The notes: generated by a model from the sequence alone, not told the origin. Positions 45,624-57,205 are shown, counted from the first letter of the stretch. The stretch: DNA of 64,000 nucleotides from Isoetes taiwanensis (GCA_021234155.1 JAJEKV010000060.1:5788323-5852322); one strand, 5' to 3'. Numbers and translations: made by a program.

Positions 45624-46544
45624 CACTTTTGAAGTTCAAAAGACTGATGTAAGCTAGTAGGTTAATCTGGGTTCTTTATTCTAAACTCTTATCAAGATTT
45701 TAGGCCTGGAGGTTAATTTTTTTACAATAGTATCTACACTTTACAACAGATTTGTTGAATATTCTTTTCTTAAAACAAGACCTAAGCATATATAATCACT
45801 TATAAGCATTTCATTTAGATAAACAAGGCTATTTGGTAGGAAAATGTGTAGATGACAACGGTAGTTCATGTATTGATGTAAATATTTTGATATTCCAAAC
45901 TAAAGGATATTCCTATACTCATCCATCAAAGGAGAATTTCAGCTATGAACTATATATTCTAGAGCTATAGAGATAAGGTGGACAAAATAGCCCTTGTGGA
46001 CATCTCCATAAACAGAAACATGCTATGGCCCTTGTGGGCATCTCCATAAATAGAAACATCAAGATAAACAACTCTCTAAGAGACACTATACTCAACTGAA
46101 AAGGAAAAAAGGACCTTCATGCTACAGGCCTTTTTGGATTTTGAAATAAGTTGTAGAAGGAACTCCACATGCAGGTGCGAGCTGCTGGCTATGACAGAAC
46201 ATGTTTGAAAGCATCGCCTTCATCAACCAAATCGCAAACACAACCGCATCCTCATGCAGGTATTGAGGACTATTCAGAAACATGATCGAAAGCACCACCT
46301 TTGCAACCGATGTTGTAAACATGACCGCATCATCATGATGCATGTTATTCAAGAGCATCATCTTCACAACATATATCCTATATGACCGCGTAGTCCTGCA
46401 AAGCGAAGGCACGAGTAATACAAGGCCTCGGGCCCACTGGCACCAAAGGCTACCAAATGCAACCACTGTTGCCAACAACTCTCAATAGCCAATCATGCTT
46501 CAATACCACCAACACAGATAAAACCATGATAGCCCAAGTCACAT

Positions 46545-46715
46545 ATCAACATAAGCCACCAAGGCTCTATATCCATATACCAGCCATCAAAGCTTTAAAA
46601 CCATAAATAAGCCACCAAGGCTTTATGACCATAAACCAACAATCACATACCAACATAAGCCACCAAGGCTCTATAACCAAAACCATAAACCAAGGCTCTA
46701 TAACCAATAACCAAG
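46545..46715. repeat. Degenerate minisatellite
   Basis: Five or six loose copies of AAGCCACCAAGGCTCTATA-like sequence separated by ACCATAAACCA-like spacers. Confidence 0.7.
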
Positions 46716-46806
46716 GCAGGTCATACTGGCAAGGTAAAATGGAATAATTGGAGAGAATAGCCTACGTATCAGTAAAAAAGGGGAAAATGAAGGAGGGTGG
46801 GTGGGT

Positions 46807-46987
46807 GGGAGGTGAGCTAAGGGAAAATTCCAGAATGGAGATGCACATAGAAGCGCTGATGTGAGAAAACTAAATGCCAAGCTACAAACAGGGCGAGAGC
46901 CTGGCAGTTCCTAACTACCTAGGACAATTGTCACCAAGCTCTAGAAGTCCATTTACCATCTATTCGTTGAAACGAAGATAAATGTGA
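46807..46987. repeat. 181-bp dispersed direct repeat, copy 1
   Basis: Begins GGGAGGTGAGCTAAGGG and matches 57,025-57,205 with about 10% difference. No coding or terminal features. Confidence 0.85.
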
Positions 46988-47545
46988 CTTTTAGAGCTAT
47001 AGAGACAAGGTGGACAAAATGGCCCTTGTGGGCATCTCCATAAACAGAAACATGATGACAAAGAGGCAGAGAGCATGGCATTAATTGAAGAGGTTTTGAG
47101 ACAATAGAAGGAGAGAGCAAAAATGGATACACTACAAAAGTGTCTAGGAGATATCACAATGCATATGTAATGGCTTTTAAAAAGGCATGGGAAAGAACGA
47201 AAAATAGTAGGCATGGAATGTAATCTCAATAGAATTAAACAATGGTTATCACAATGGTATTACCAAATTGCATCACAAGGTAGGCACTACCTACTCTATA
47301 ATTTTAGGACATGGTTTAACGAATTCACTAAAAAGTAACCACACCTCATGGCTAATGTCAACCATCATAGAACTATTGCTAGCAAACAAAGGCTGAGGCA
47401 AAAAAGTTGGAAGACAATAAAGAATGATGAACTGGTTAGCAAAAAAAAATGAATAGGCAAAACGAGATAAGGCTAGGCTAATTGGTAGGACAAGCAAGAC
47501 CACGCAAAGAGGAGAGAAGGAGAAGAAGGAAGGAAGGAAGGAAGG

Positions 47546-48690
47546 TATTTTTATCGTCCACAGAGACCAATCGGTCTATGGGACCCAATACAAAAGCTGC
47601 TAAAGCCGGATTACTACGCCGATTAAAACCCCCCAAAGGGTTTTCGAGGGAAAAACCGTGGCAGCAATCAGCCTGCTGACAAACTGTTCCAATATACGAA
47701 ATACAAAAACACACAAATATATACACTCGTATCATGTACCCGCATAGTGCAGTGCCCGGACGGCGGCGGCAAGGGGGCAAAGGTGGGCTCGCAGATCCGG
47801 TACCTCCCGAATGTATGACCCTAGGGCACGCATCGACGGTGGTGTTCATCGCCAAATGTAGGGCAAGTCCGCCGCATTTCAAGAAACGATCCGGCCCGGA
47901 CCGACCGGTCCCCGGCAACTCGAAAGTGTGAGACTCATCCTCAATGGCACCCGCTTGACCCGGCCAGCCCGCCCCGGCCGGGCTCCCCAATCCACCCGCC
48001 CGCCTCGATGTGGAGATGGTGGGCACCGCGCGGCGAATGGAGGCAATGAGTCTGCGCTTTTTCAGGCGCACCGGGAACGCAGTGTAGAGCCGCGGGCCCC
48101 GGACCAACGCGGGTTGATGTGCTCCTTGTAATGGGCCGCTTTGACCTGCTAGAGAGTGCCGGTCCTAGAGCTTGCCAAGGAAGCAAGCCGCCCGTGTATT
48201 CCCGCAAGCCGCCACGATCGGGCCTCCTCGGTCCACCGCATGCACTGCGTTCTCGCGACGCGCATCCGGGCGAACCATCGTTTCTTACCCTCCAACAAAT
48301 TCCCGAAGTCGCCATGGGCCCATTGCCACAACAGAAGCGGTCAAGGAGCCGAGCATCACCCATATTAACCACTTTCGAAAGTAGACGATGTGTCTATCAA
48401 GAGTCGCCCACCGAAGCGCAAAGAATCCGATTTCTACTTGTGCGAATCCGATAGGGGATCGGTTTCACCCCCGTGCCCGTGCCAAAATGCCTTACGCGAC
48501 CGCTCCAAGTCATTCCAGTCGCCAAAGAGACGCCCGGGCCCCAAACCTCGACCCGCATCTGAAGGGCGAGGCTCGACCGGCGCCCCAAACAGGATGTGAC
48601 CGATGGCCCCAATCATAGAGCTCACACTTTGATCGTTGTTTTGCATGGCATAAAGCTTTTCCGGCACTAACACCGCAAGCGTGATGGACG
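47546..48690 (-). mobile_element. LINE-4: non-L1-type LINE, copy A (3' part)
   Basis: The minus-strand element aligns in blocks with 60,545-62,310, which identifies it. Its 3' end is at about 47,546, followed by a (GGAA)n run (minus: TTCC repeats) rather than poly-A. Shared landmarks are GACCAATCGGTCTATGGGAC near 47,566 and GGGTTTTCGAGGG near 47,637. GC content is much higher than in copy B, and the coding frames are not readable as RT. It is either a young, heavily methylated copy with consensus errors or a distinct subfamily. Confidence 0.65.
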
Positions 48691-49760
48691 TCTCCCATGC
48701 AAAAGAAATGACACATAGGAGGTAATATCCATGAAACTAGTGTAGCTTTTTAATGGCTACTCATGGTAGCACCATATTGCACTATAAGATCATAAAGCCT
48801 ACAACAAACATCACACAAGTATCGAACGATCGTTAGCACAAATCATAAAGGCAACCATTATTCATAGCTAATCAAGCACAACTACCTGCTAGCTATAAAG
48901 AATTGTGAAGAAAGCAAACAAGGGTGAGGAATTCTAGGTGCATTTCAAGGTGTAGGACACATCAACTGTAGAGGATAAACATATAAAAGGTACCACGATG
49001 TGGATATGAAAGACGTCAAAGAACAATAATGTTGCAATAAGGCAAGGTATCAAAGAGGCTATCAACACAGTTCTAGCAACCACATCTTTGAAGAAATATA
49101 AAGTGAGACCATTGGTGTGTCGGAGCTAAGACAAGTAAATGATGCATAAGAATGGTTAATGAAGGCACATATAGAAAGGTAATCGAATATCAATATTCCC
49201 AATGGCTATTCATGAGATAGCACCATATTGAAACTAATGGCAACCAATATCCAACAAGTCTTAAATTTTGGGTTTAAGCAATTACTAGATATATAAAGAG
49301 AACTATAATTCATAGCTCATCAAGCAATCTATCCACTAGTTAATAAAGAAGTGTAGAAAAGGAGAACTTGAATAAGGGAGAGATGGCATTCCACATTGTT
49401 AAGGATGCATGAGTTGAAGGAGAGAATAGAAATCTCATATTGAGGCAAGCAATGTGCACCATAAAACCAAAAGATCATGTGTGATTCAAGCCTATGCTTT
49501 TAAGATTACCTCAATGTCATTACGAAGCGTACACAAAAAATTCGTATAAAATAAAACGGACCATAATTTGCAAATGACCCTGGACTAACACAGTCGTCAG
49601 ATTCGTCGATCCTACGACCCAGATCGTATGTTGGGGCCTCTGGACACCTCTCGTTTCGCTTACAGTCGGAGGCACCTATGATTTTGAAATATGAAATACG
49701 ATTTCGCCTAAGGTTTTGAGGTCCTCTATACGGTTTTGCCTAAGATTTTAGAATATGAAA
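48691..49760. other. Non-coding stretch, no feature recognised
   Basis: AT-rich with no gene. A short internal duplication around GAATATGAAATACG lies at 49,685-49,765. Confidence 0.5.
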
Positions 49761-49832
49761 TACGGGGGCTCGAACCTCTACCAAAATAACTCAATGTCCT
49801 AATAAGACTACTTTAACCAATGTACCCAGTAA
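49761..49832 (-). mobile_element. Possible tRNA-derived SINE head
   Basis: On the minus strand, an A-box-like TGGGTACATTGGTTAAAG (49,827-49,810) is followed about 35 bp later by a B box GGTTCGAGCCC (49,776-49,766). The spacing fits an RNA polymerase III internal promoter. The flanks do not fold as a tRNA, which favours a SINE relic over a tRNA gene. Confidence 0.4.
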
Positions 49833-49849
49833 ACTAATATAATTATTTT

Positions 49850-50680
49850 TTATCTTGAATCTATGTTTTTTTATATAATAACCCATTCAATTGTTTTAGG
49901 GATATATGGTCTATGGTTTCAGAAATTGTTGTTTTTATCATCTATATCAAATCCCCCTGGAAACCCCTGTTATTTTGCTACATATGCAAGTAAGAACATG
50001 CAGGAAAAAATGAGATAATTGCAACTTTGACCTGTTATTCCGTATCCAATCAAAGATAACAAAGTATCCATGCCTAATATTAGAAAACCTTTTCCATCAT
50101 AATATGTGCCAAGATATATTTGGCAAGCCTATATAGTTTATGCTCGAAAAATTGTCCAGCAATGGGTTACGAAGGAGTCTTAGCAAGAATACGTTAGAGT
50201 ATATTGAGATAAAAGATGTAAAAGACAACCACGGCTATTGCATCATGAGAAATGGATAGCTCAATTTAATTGCACCACAATGCCGCGTGACCTTGATCAA
50301 CCACGGATACACATGCACTTAACAAGAAAAGAATATACACTAATCATAAACTTCGTAGAAAGGTAAAGGAAGTATACCACTTACAAAAGACAAGGACTTA
50401 ATAATCGATGAGGCAATATATGGGTACCAGCTCTGCTAAATAGAAATCCATAATGCAGGACAAAGTAACGCACTATGATTGTAATGGTGAGCATGTCAAG
50501 TGATCATAGCTAGTTTACATGGAACAATAATATTCTAATATGATGATACATCAAATACTAGGAAGTGGTAAACTATGCTTTGCAAGTGTAAAATAATGAA
50601 ATATATAACAAAAAGGTAAACAAAAATTGAAGACAAATTAGTGCATAGTCATGAAGCATATTTGGATTGACTCCAAAGCA
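49850..50680. other. Non-coding stretch, no feature recognised
   Basis: AT-rich DNA without coding signal or long repeats. Confidence 0.5.
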
Positions 50681-50833
50681 GATAAGTAGAAATTTATGGA
50701 TGCTGGCCTTGCTCGAACTCGAGATACAAAAGAAAAACCTCATAGTCAAGAAAGAGATGCTTCTGTATCTGAATTCAGTAACCATCCCAATGTTCACATT
50801 CACAAATTCTTAATGTCTACCATTTTAATATGC

Positions 50834-51537
50834 ATTGAAATCAAATTTATCAGATAGCCACTTTCTTTACAAGTGATGGTATTACTGCTTTCACTTGAAG
50901 CTGCCAGCCTAGGACTACATTTAATCTTTGTCTGCCATATGTTTCTCATCGATCCATGGTGGAAACCTATAGTGGAGGATCATGCGATAGACAGGACCCA
51001 TCATGTGGATTTGTGGACAAATGTTTAGCTCTGGCGAATTACGGATATGGAAGGCACATAGATACCATATCAACGGTTAAAGTAATAAAGTTTTAATTAT
51101 AGATAACTTTTAAAGGGAGAGCTAAAATTATTCCAAAGGAAAGCGATCAGCCTAATGTTTTAAGGGAAATAATTGGCATGAAAGGGACATGCCTGTTTAG
51201 GGACGAACATATACAACAGGTTTTGACTTTCTATATAGCTGATTGCAGAATCTGAGACATTAGCAACTGCATTCTGCCTGAAGATGATCCAGCAATTGCT
51301 TATCCCCAATAGCTAAGAAGTTCACAGCTTGTGAATTTGTTCTATTGCCGATTGCACTGCGTAATTCGCACAAGATTTTCAACACATATTCCAAATTATG
51401 ACTAGGACTGCTACACAGTCTAGAAGGCCATGTTCTAGAGTAGAAGACCTTCAATTGCATTGTATCAATGGTCCAGGATCAGAAATCAGAAATCAGAAAT
51501 CAAAGTTCTTCATGGTGTAGTTACCTAGAGCATAAAG
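50834..51537. repeat. About 700-bp direct repeat, copy 1
   Basis: Matches 54,707-55,397 at over 95%, from ATTGAAATCAAATTTATC to GAGCATAAAG. It has one more AGAAATC unit than copy 2. No coding function recognised. Confidence 0.92.
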
Positions 51538-51585
51538 CAGATAAGTAGAAATTTATGGATGCTGGCCTTGCTAGAACTCGAGATA

Positions 51586-52030
51586 CAATCAACACACAAC
51601 TACCATTAATATTATTAACACAAACCATTGCATTTAACACATTTAAATTAAAATCCCCCTTAAACCCCCTTTGGTTTGGGTGCATATTCACACGGGGGTT
51701 ACTCCGGGCAACGAGAGCTGTTGGATGGGCATATTTGCCCTTTATTCCAAGATCTGGACCATACATAGCGATCCTCGTTTGTGGGGTATGCATGTACAAG
51801 TTTTTGTGTACTGTATATTAAAGTTTGCAAAATACTATAAGATTTGAGAGAATGTACTTAATGGTGTTAATTTTGTACATGTATTGTAAATATATTTTTG
51901 GGGCTCTCGGCCCCTCACGAACCCCCGTGAATATGCACCCAAACCAAAGGGGGTTAAGGGGATTTTAATTTAAATGTGTTAAATGCAATGGTTTGTGTTA
52001 ATAATATTAATGGTAGTTGTGTGTTGATTG
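51586..52030. mobile_element. Foldback element with 111-115-bp inverted arms
   Basis: The left arm 51,586-51,700 (starts CAATCAACACACAACTACC) is the near-perfect reverse complement of 51,920-52,030 (ends GTGTTGATTG). The 219-bp centre is AT-rich and non-coding. The architecture fits a MITE or foldback transposon. I see no clear target duplication. Confidence 0.85.
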
Positions 52031-52034
52031 TTAT

Positions 52035-52850
52035 ATTAAAAAAATTTGGGCCCTTCGGCCCTAACTAAAAACAAACATAGGTAAACTTTATGGGACAGTT
52101 AAGCTTTGTTTATGTAAGTATGTAAGTGCCAAGAAATATACAAATAGGAGTTTTAATTCCATATCGACATCGTTTACAAAGATCGAAGCAAATAGGACCG
52201 CCTTTGTATCTTACGTCAAGCTTATATTGAATTTCAAATATCCTATTTCATCAAACAAATATCCTATTTCAACATGACAAGTATCATGTATTCAAAGATG
52301 TGAAAGTTAGTCATTACATAAATAGTTAAATAGATTCACCTTTCATCTCAAAATCCCGTTTACATTGTTTCAACTACTAGTAGAAGAAAGGAAGTGGAAA
52401 ATCCGTTATTACGCTTTTACTTTGCGGTCTCTAGCGATGCCGGACAAAATGAAATTTGAAATGTGAACTTTAATTTCAAAGTACAAACTATGAGAATGCA
52501 TATTACAATCATAATGTAGCGGATGTGATGAGACAAGATGTTGTGAATAATGGCATATACATTAAGCGAGAGGATAAGGAGGTAGCCTTCCAATATCACG
52601 AGTCCTCCGGTTAAGATATTAGATTCTAAACTATAGTTTCCAAAATCCTATTGTCCAAACAAGTTTCCTATGTCTAAACTATAGTTTCGATTGCCGATGA
52701 TGATCGTTTTTTTGCTACAAACATGCCAAAATAGCTCCATATCCAATAAGGTTGTGAAAAGGAGAAATACGAGTGTCTCTGCGAGCAAACCATTGAATAT
52801 GTTCAATCCTCACAAAGCATTAGCGATCCAAGGCACTAGAAATTGCATGT
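52035..52850. other. Non-coding stretch near the GCN1-like exons
   Basis: No repeat identified. A later GCN1-like exon could lie at 52,700-52,790 on the minus strand, but the reading is not convincing. Confidence 0.4.
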
Positions 52851-52852
52851 GA

Positions 52853-53034
52853 GTTACACGAATGCTGCTAGGATACTCTTCCATAGCCCGGCCAAGGCAC
52901 CCGCAAAAGCACCTTGTCGAACATTTAAATTTTCATGAGAAAGTGCTCCCAAAAGACCCGGCGACATAATCATTCCCAAGTTCATGACCATAAAGGTCCC
53001 ACAACTCTTCAAGGCCTCTGCAATGACCCTCTGA
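52853..53034 (-). pseudogene. GCN1: GCN1/ILITYHIA-like gene, exon 3 of those visible
   Basis: After an acceptor TCTCAG at 53,035-53,040, the minus strand reads QRVIAEALEELWDLYGHEL, GNDYVAG, then GLLGALSHENLNVRQGAF and AMEEYPSSI when two frame changes are allowed. This follows plant GCN1 (SLWIALxDP..., IWDRYGxDFGTDY, LFKALSHxNxNVRxAAAEAL). GCN1 is a cytosolic HEAT-repeat scaffold on ribosomes that activates the kinase GCN2. The two frame changes are single-base and lie in GCCGGG/GCCGGGC runs, so they may be sequence error. No other part of this very large protein is convincingly visible. Confidence 0.72.
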
Positions 53035-53167
53035 GACATATATACAGTATAAATGCAATGGAGTTCTCTTATTCATAATATATAAATATAATATAATATA
53101 ATATTGATGTATATAGCATAGTATATGCGGTTTAACTTCTAGTTAATATAAACACACGGTATCCAAA

Positions 53168-53322
53168 TTACTTGATCGGGATCAAATAATGCAATCCACA
53201 AAGTACTTCGCTATGAGTGGAACACAAGGGCATGCCCTTTTGCTAGAACAGGGCACATGTTTCAATTGCATCCAAACAAGCCGCCCGGACATGCACATGC
53301 TTTGAATACAATCCAGAAAGGA
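53168..53322 (-). pseudogene. GCN1: GCN1/ILITYHIA-like gene, exon 2 of those visible
   Basis: The exon begins after an acceptor ACAG and reads VLSGLYSKHVHVRAACLDAI, then after a frame change LWIALFDPDQ, ending at a donor GATCAA|GTAATT. Joining it to the next exon keeps LWIALFDPDQRVIAEAL in frame, which supports both splice sites. GCN1 proteins have the same VYxKDVHVRxACLNAV and LWIALHDP segments in this order. One stop and one frame change interrupt the middle. Confidence 0.75.
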
Positions 53323-53395
53323 CCTGTAAAAGAAAATTACAAGTATTGCTTACATAGTGAGACAAAAGGTATTGCATGTGAAAACCTTCACCTCA

Positions 53396-53512
53396 ACTAG
53401 TCCACTTGTATTAACCCACGACGACATAGTTCACGGAGCATAGGCTTGTTTGTCAATGATTGCAATACCGCCTCTACCATCTTGGATCCGACGGTTCCAT
53501 TAAGATCAGCCT
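53396..53512 (-). pseudogene. GCN1: GCN1/ILITYHIA-like gene, exon 1 of those visible
   Basis: After an acceptor TTTCAG the minus strand reads ADLNGTVGSKMVEAVLQSL, then LRELCRRGL and, after a one-base shift, GLVE joined to VLSGLY. LRELC matches the ALNELC segment that precedes the VHVR repeat in GCN1. The donor is GAG|GTGAAG. Alone it would be weak; its position and joining to the next exon support it. Confidence 0.62.
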
Positions 53513-53929
53513 GAAATGGCAACCAGTCCAAACTTCTATGTTGCGGCATAGTTTATACAACGTTGACCAACACATCCAAACATGCATAGAGCTTTGATGC
53601 ATTTTTAATGCCACATGAAGCAATATAAAACAAAGACAAGCTTCGATTAAAAAATTCTCGGGCTTCGCTTTGGACATCAATATGCCCAAATAAGATCTTC
53701 AACTGCGTTTGTCATCTAATTAGGTAACCGAGATGTTGAAGCCACTCTTAAAATGAAGTGTTATGCGATATGCGTTTCTTCTCCACAGTTTCTATACATG
53801 AAAAACAAAGCCAAATATCATTGCTATTTGTCATTCGTTAGCATGTAGAAAAATACACTTCATAAAGGCTTAACAAAAGAAAATCTTGTTCATCATGTCG
53901 GTTAGCGAGAGGTGGACTTAGGTTTGATG

Positions 53930-54250
53930 TGTCAAAGCTAAAATTGCATACCAAAGCCCTTGATATCAAGAACGTTGCGACCCGCGGGTATATCTCTCGC
54001 TTGAAAGAACATCGATGAGTGCATCAAGTGCAAAGGCAACGACTTATCTCCCTACCGGTTTGGGTCAATTTCACCACTACTGCGGGAAGATCTCCGAGTA
54101 AAGGGAGAACAATGCGGATGACAGATCTGCGGAAAGAACAAGGCCTTCATTTTGCATAATCATCATGTAATGCCCTTTCGTCCAATTTGAAGAAGAAGAT
54201 TTGCTTGTGAGAACAGTACCGGCAGTAATAACCTGATACAAAAGAGCTCC
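53930..54250 (-). other. Possible upstream exon of the GCN1-like gene
   Basis: Broken minus-strand frames include LSSALFSLYSEIFP, VVKLTQTG and AFALDALIDVLSSERY, which look like helical repeat protein. I cannot place them in GCN1 with confidence. The intervals 53,513-53,929 and 54,251-54,706 show nothing recognisable. Confidence 0.35.
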
Positions 54251-54706
54251 ATACTATGGGAGGATACTATGGCCCCAAGTAGGATGATAAAGCTGTTGCG
54301 TTTGACACCTTTTCAGCTGAAGGGATGGATCAGGCTACTAATCTAGCCATCAGAGAACTGGGGAAGCCATAGCGAGGAGAAAACTGCCAGAAATCCCCTT
54401 CACCGTGTGTCTCTTCTCTAAATCCCCTTCACTGCACGAACCCTTTAGTTGAACCCTAAAGTTCAATGCCTCGTTGCTTGCATGGACTGCATAAAATTAA
54501 ATTAATTAAGTTTTTAAGGAACAAAAAAATGCAAGGCAAAACCATTGCAAAACCATAGATAAAATGTCATTCAAATATATGAATCCAGTGTGCACTCTAG
54601 ATATACTGATTAGTATGCCTCGTGCATTACGCCCATGAAATCATATAAAAACCATGCCAAAAAGCGTATAAAATCACAAAGAAAACCCCCTGTTATAATG
54701 CTACAT

Positions 54707-55397
54707 ATTGAAATCAAATTTATCAGATGGCCACTTTCTTTACAAGTGATGGTATTACTGCTTTCACTTGAAGCTGCCAGCCTGGGACTGCATTTAATCT
54801 TTGTCTGCCATATGTTTCTCATCGATCCATGGTGGAAACCTATAGTGGAGGATCATGCGATAGACAGGACCCATCATGTGGATTTGTGGACAAATGTTTA
54901 GCTCTGGCGAATTACGGATATGGAAGGCACATAGACACCATATCAACGGTTAAAGTAATAAAGTTTTAATTATAGATAACTTTTAAAGGGAGAGCTAAAA
55001 TTATTCCAAAGGAAAGCGATCAGCCTAATATTTTAAGGGAAATAATTGGCATAAAACATGCCTGTTTAGGGACGAACATATACAACAGGTTTTGACTTTC
55101 TATATAGCTGATTGCAGAATCTGAGACACTAGCAACTGCATTCTGCCTGAAGATGATCCAGCAATTGCTTATCCCCAATAGCTAAGAAGTTCACAGCTTG
55201 TGAATTTGTTCTATTGCCGATTGCATTGCGTAATTCGCACAAGATTTTCAACACACTCCAAATTATGACTAGGACTGCTACACAGTCTAGAAGGCCATGT
55301 TCTAGAGTAGAAGACCTTCAATTGCATTGTATCAATGGTCCAGGATCAGAAATCAGAAATCAAAGTTCTTCATGGTGTAGTTACCTAGAGCATAAAG
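54707..55397. repeat. About 700-bp direct repeat, copy 2
   Basis: Duplicate of 50,834-51,537. With copy 1 it flanks the GCN1-like exons and the foldback element, so recombination between the two could delete or invert nothing but the intervening 3.9 kb (same orientation: deletion). Confidence 0.92.
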
Positions 55398-55399
55398 AT

Positions 55400-57024
55400 G
55401 TCAATACTAGAGGACAAAGGCCTTTTATATGTGTTGTAAATCAAGGAGCAAGACCAAGGCTCTATAACAACTCAACCCGTTTGATTCCATCATTAAAGAC
55501 AAATAAAAGTTTTTGCTTCTCACTTTCTCATTGCAAGACAACTCTTATTTCCATTCAAAAAGAAGACTACTTCCTCAACTAAGAAATAGTGCAATGGCAA
55601 ATGAGATGGTTTTAGAGCAAAGCACCAGCTTGTTACCAAAGCTATTGTATTATATTAATTGACAAAGACCAGACAAGGGCAATAACCTAGATGGGAACAA
55701 TTTAGACCTATAAAATATACCAAAGGGCGAAAACACTTGCCTTGTTATTTCTTCTTCCTCAACCATGTCAAAGAGACAAAGAGAATAGCGAAATGCATGT
55801 AACAGTTTGTCCAAGTGATCTAACTTGCAATATCTCTTCTAATTATAGGACAGATCATATTATGATAATAATTTCCTCTACAAGTCTGTTGGAATCGCTT
55901 TCACAGACTAGTATTTGAACAAAACAATGTTTACTAAGGATTGAAATCAATTTGTCTTTAGTAAGAGCATCTTTGTACATGAATGTTACACATATGTCCA
56001 TATTACATCCTTAAATTATCAGATCTAGAAGAAGGTACAACAATTGCCACTTGCATACACTAAGCCATGTCAAATAGTCTCTCATGTGGGATTGAAATCG
56101 CACTTTTATTAGGCTTAAACATGGTAATCCAATAGGGCATTAATGACTATGTCAGATGGAATTGCTGTAAGACACTGGATATCTCATAATTATAAGTTTT
56201 ATCTTGAAAGCCTGCCAAAGATACTTCCTGGTCTCTATGCTCTAAAGTTGTCTAGACCAACACCACGCCAAGAAAAAAAATCTACTACCAAACTTGGTAA
56301 TTTACTAAAGGCCTTTTTGTAGAATTAAGAGCATTTTCTTATGTTAAAATGCAGCCACATATGAGCAGGATGTCTATTATCATTGCTAAGATGCTGAAAA
56401 GATTTTAAAGAGGATAGATCGACAAACAATTTTGAGACATACCCAGGATGCAATTAACAAAATGCATGACTAAATTTGAGTAAAAATGTTGCTTAAAGTA
56501 ATTACAACTGGCAAGATCAAAACTTATCTGCAGAACTTCTGCGATGAGAAGTCGTATTCTCTGCTTTGAATTCTTGCATCCAGCACCATCTTCAAAGCAT
56601 CATGTCCTTGTCTTGAAGATTTTGCTAGCCATACGTATGCAAAGAAAGAAATAATTTTTTTTTGACTCCACTATATCCTTTGATGACTTCGATTCTAATA
56701 AGCCAAAGCTTTTGCATGTAGATTAGGTTTCAGCCAAAAAAGTAGCAGAAGTGGCACTGGAGACTACGCCTGAGCCGTTGCCAATTTTGAAAGGGCCTTC
56801 GTTTGCAAAAAGCCCTAAATTCATTAGACAAAAGGAAGATGTTGAAAAAAGGCTAGGCTTCTTCTATTCTATTCTATTCATAAGGGAAGCAATAGAAAAA
56901 AAAAGCACAGATGAACAAAGATGAAAGTATTTGGTGAGATGCAACAACACTGTTGAGCAAAATCAATGAGGAAAAATGGAAGTGTTCTGGAGATGCAACA
57001 ACTTGACACTATTGGAATATGATC
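55400..57024. other. Non-coding stretch, no feature recognised
   Basis: AT-rich, normal CAG/CTG content, no gene, RNA or repeat recognised. Confidence 0.5.
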
Positions 57025-57205
57025 GGGAGGTGAGCTAAGGGAAAATTCCAGAATGGAGATGCGCACAAAAGCGCTCGTGTGAGAAAACTAAATGACAAGG
57101 TACAAATAGGGCAAGAGCCTGGCAATTCCTAACTACCTAGGACACTTGTCACCTGGCTCTAGAAGTCAATTTACCATCTATTTGTTGAAACAAAGGTAAA
57201 TGTGG
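57025..57205. repeat. 181-bp dispersed direct repeat, copy 2
   Basis: Matches 46,807-46,987. No features of its own. Confidence 0.85.

Larger units (their letters stand above)
45624..47545. other. Intergenic stretch with short repeats
   Basis: No gene recognised. It holds a degenerate 20-bp minisatellite (46,545-46,715), a unit containing CCCTTGTGGGCATCTCCATA at about 45,980, 46,020 and 47,020, and a 181-bp block repeated at 57,025. Confidence 0.6.

Noticed and set aside
46122-46478. 118-codon minus-strand open frame
   Set aside because: It is low in complexity with repeated Met/Leu/Asn-rich phrases from a degenerate DNA repeat. No domain is recognisable.
47478-48107. Longest uninterrupted open frame in the window (209 codons, minus strand)
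   Set aside because: It runs across LINE-4 copy A into the microsatellite tail and AT-rich flank, is Gly/Pro/Arg-rich from high GC, and has no RT motif or family resemblance. It is an accident of base composition.
54635-54901. 88-codon plus-strand open frame with hydrophobic segments
   Set aside because: It starts outside the 700-bp repeat, has no homologue I recognise, and the same sequence in copy 1 has a different upstream context.
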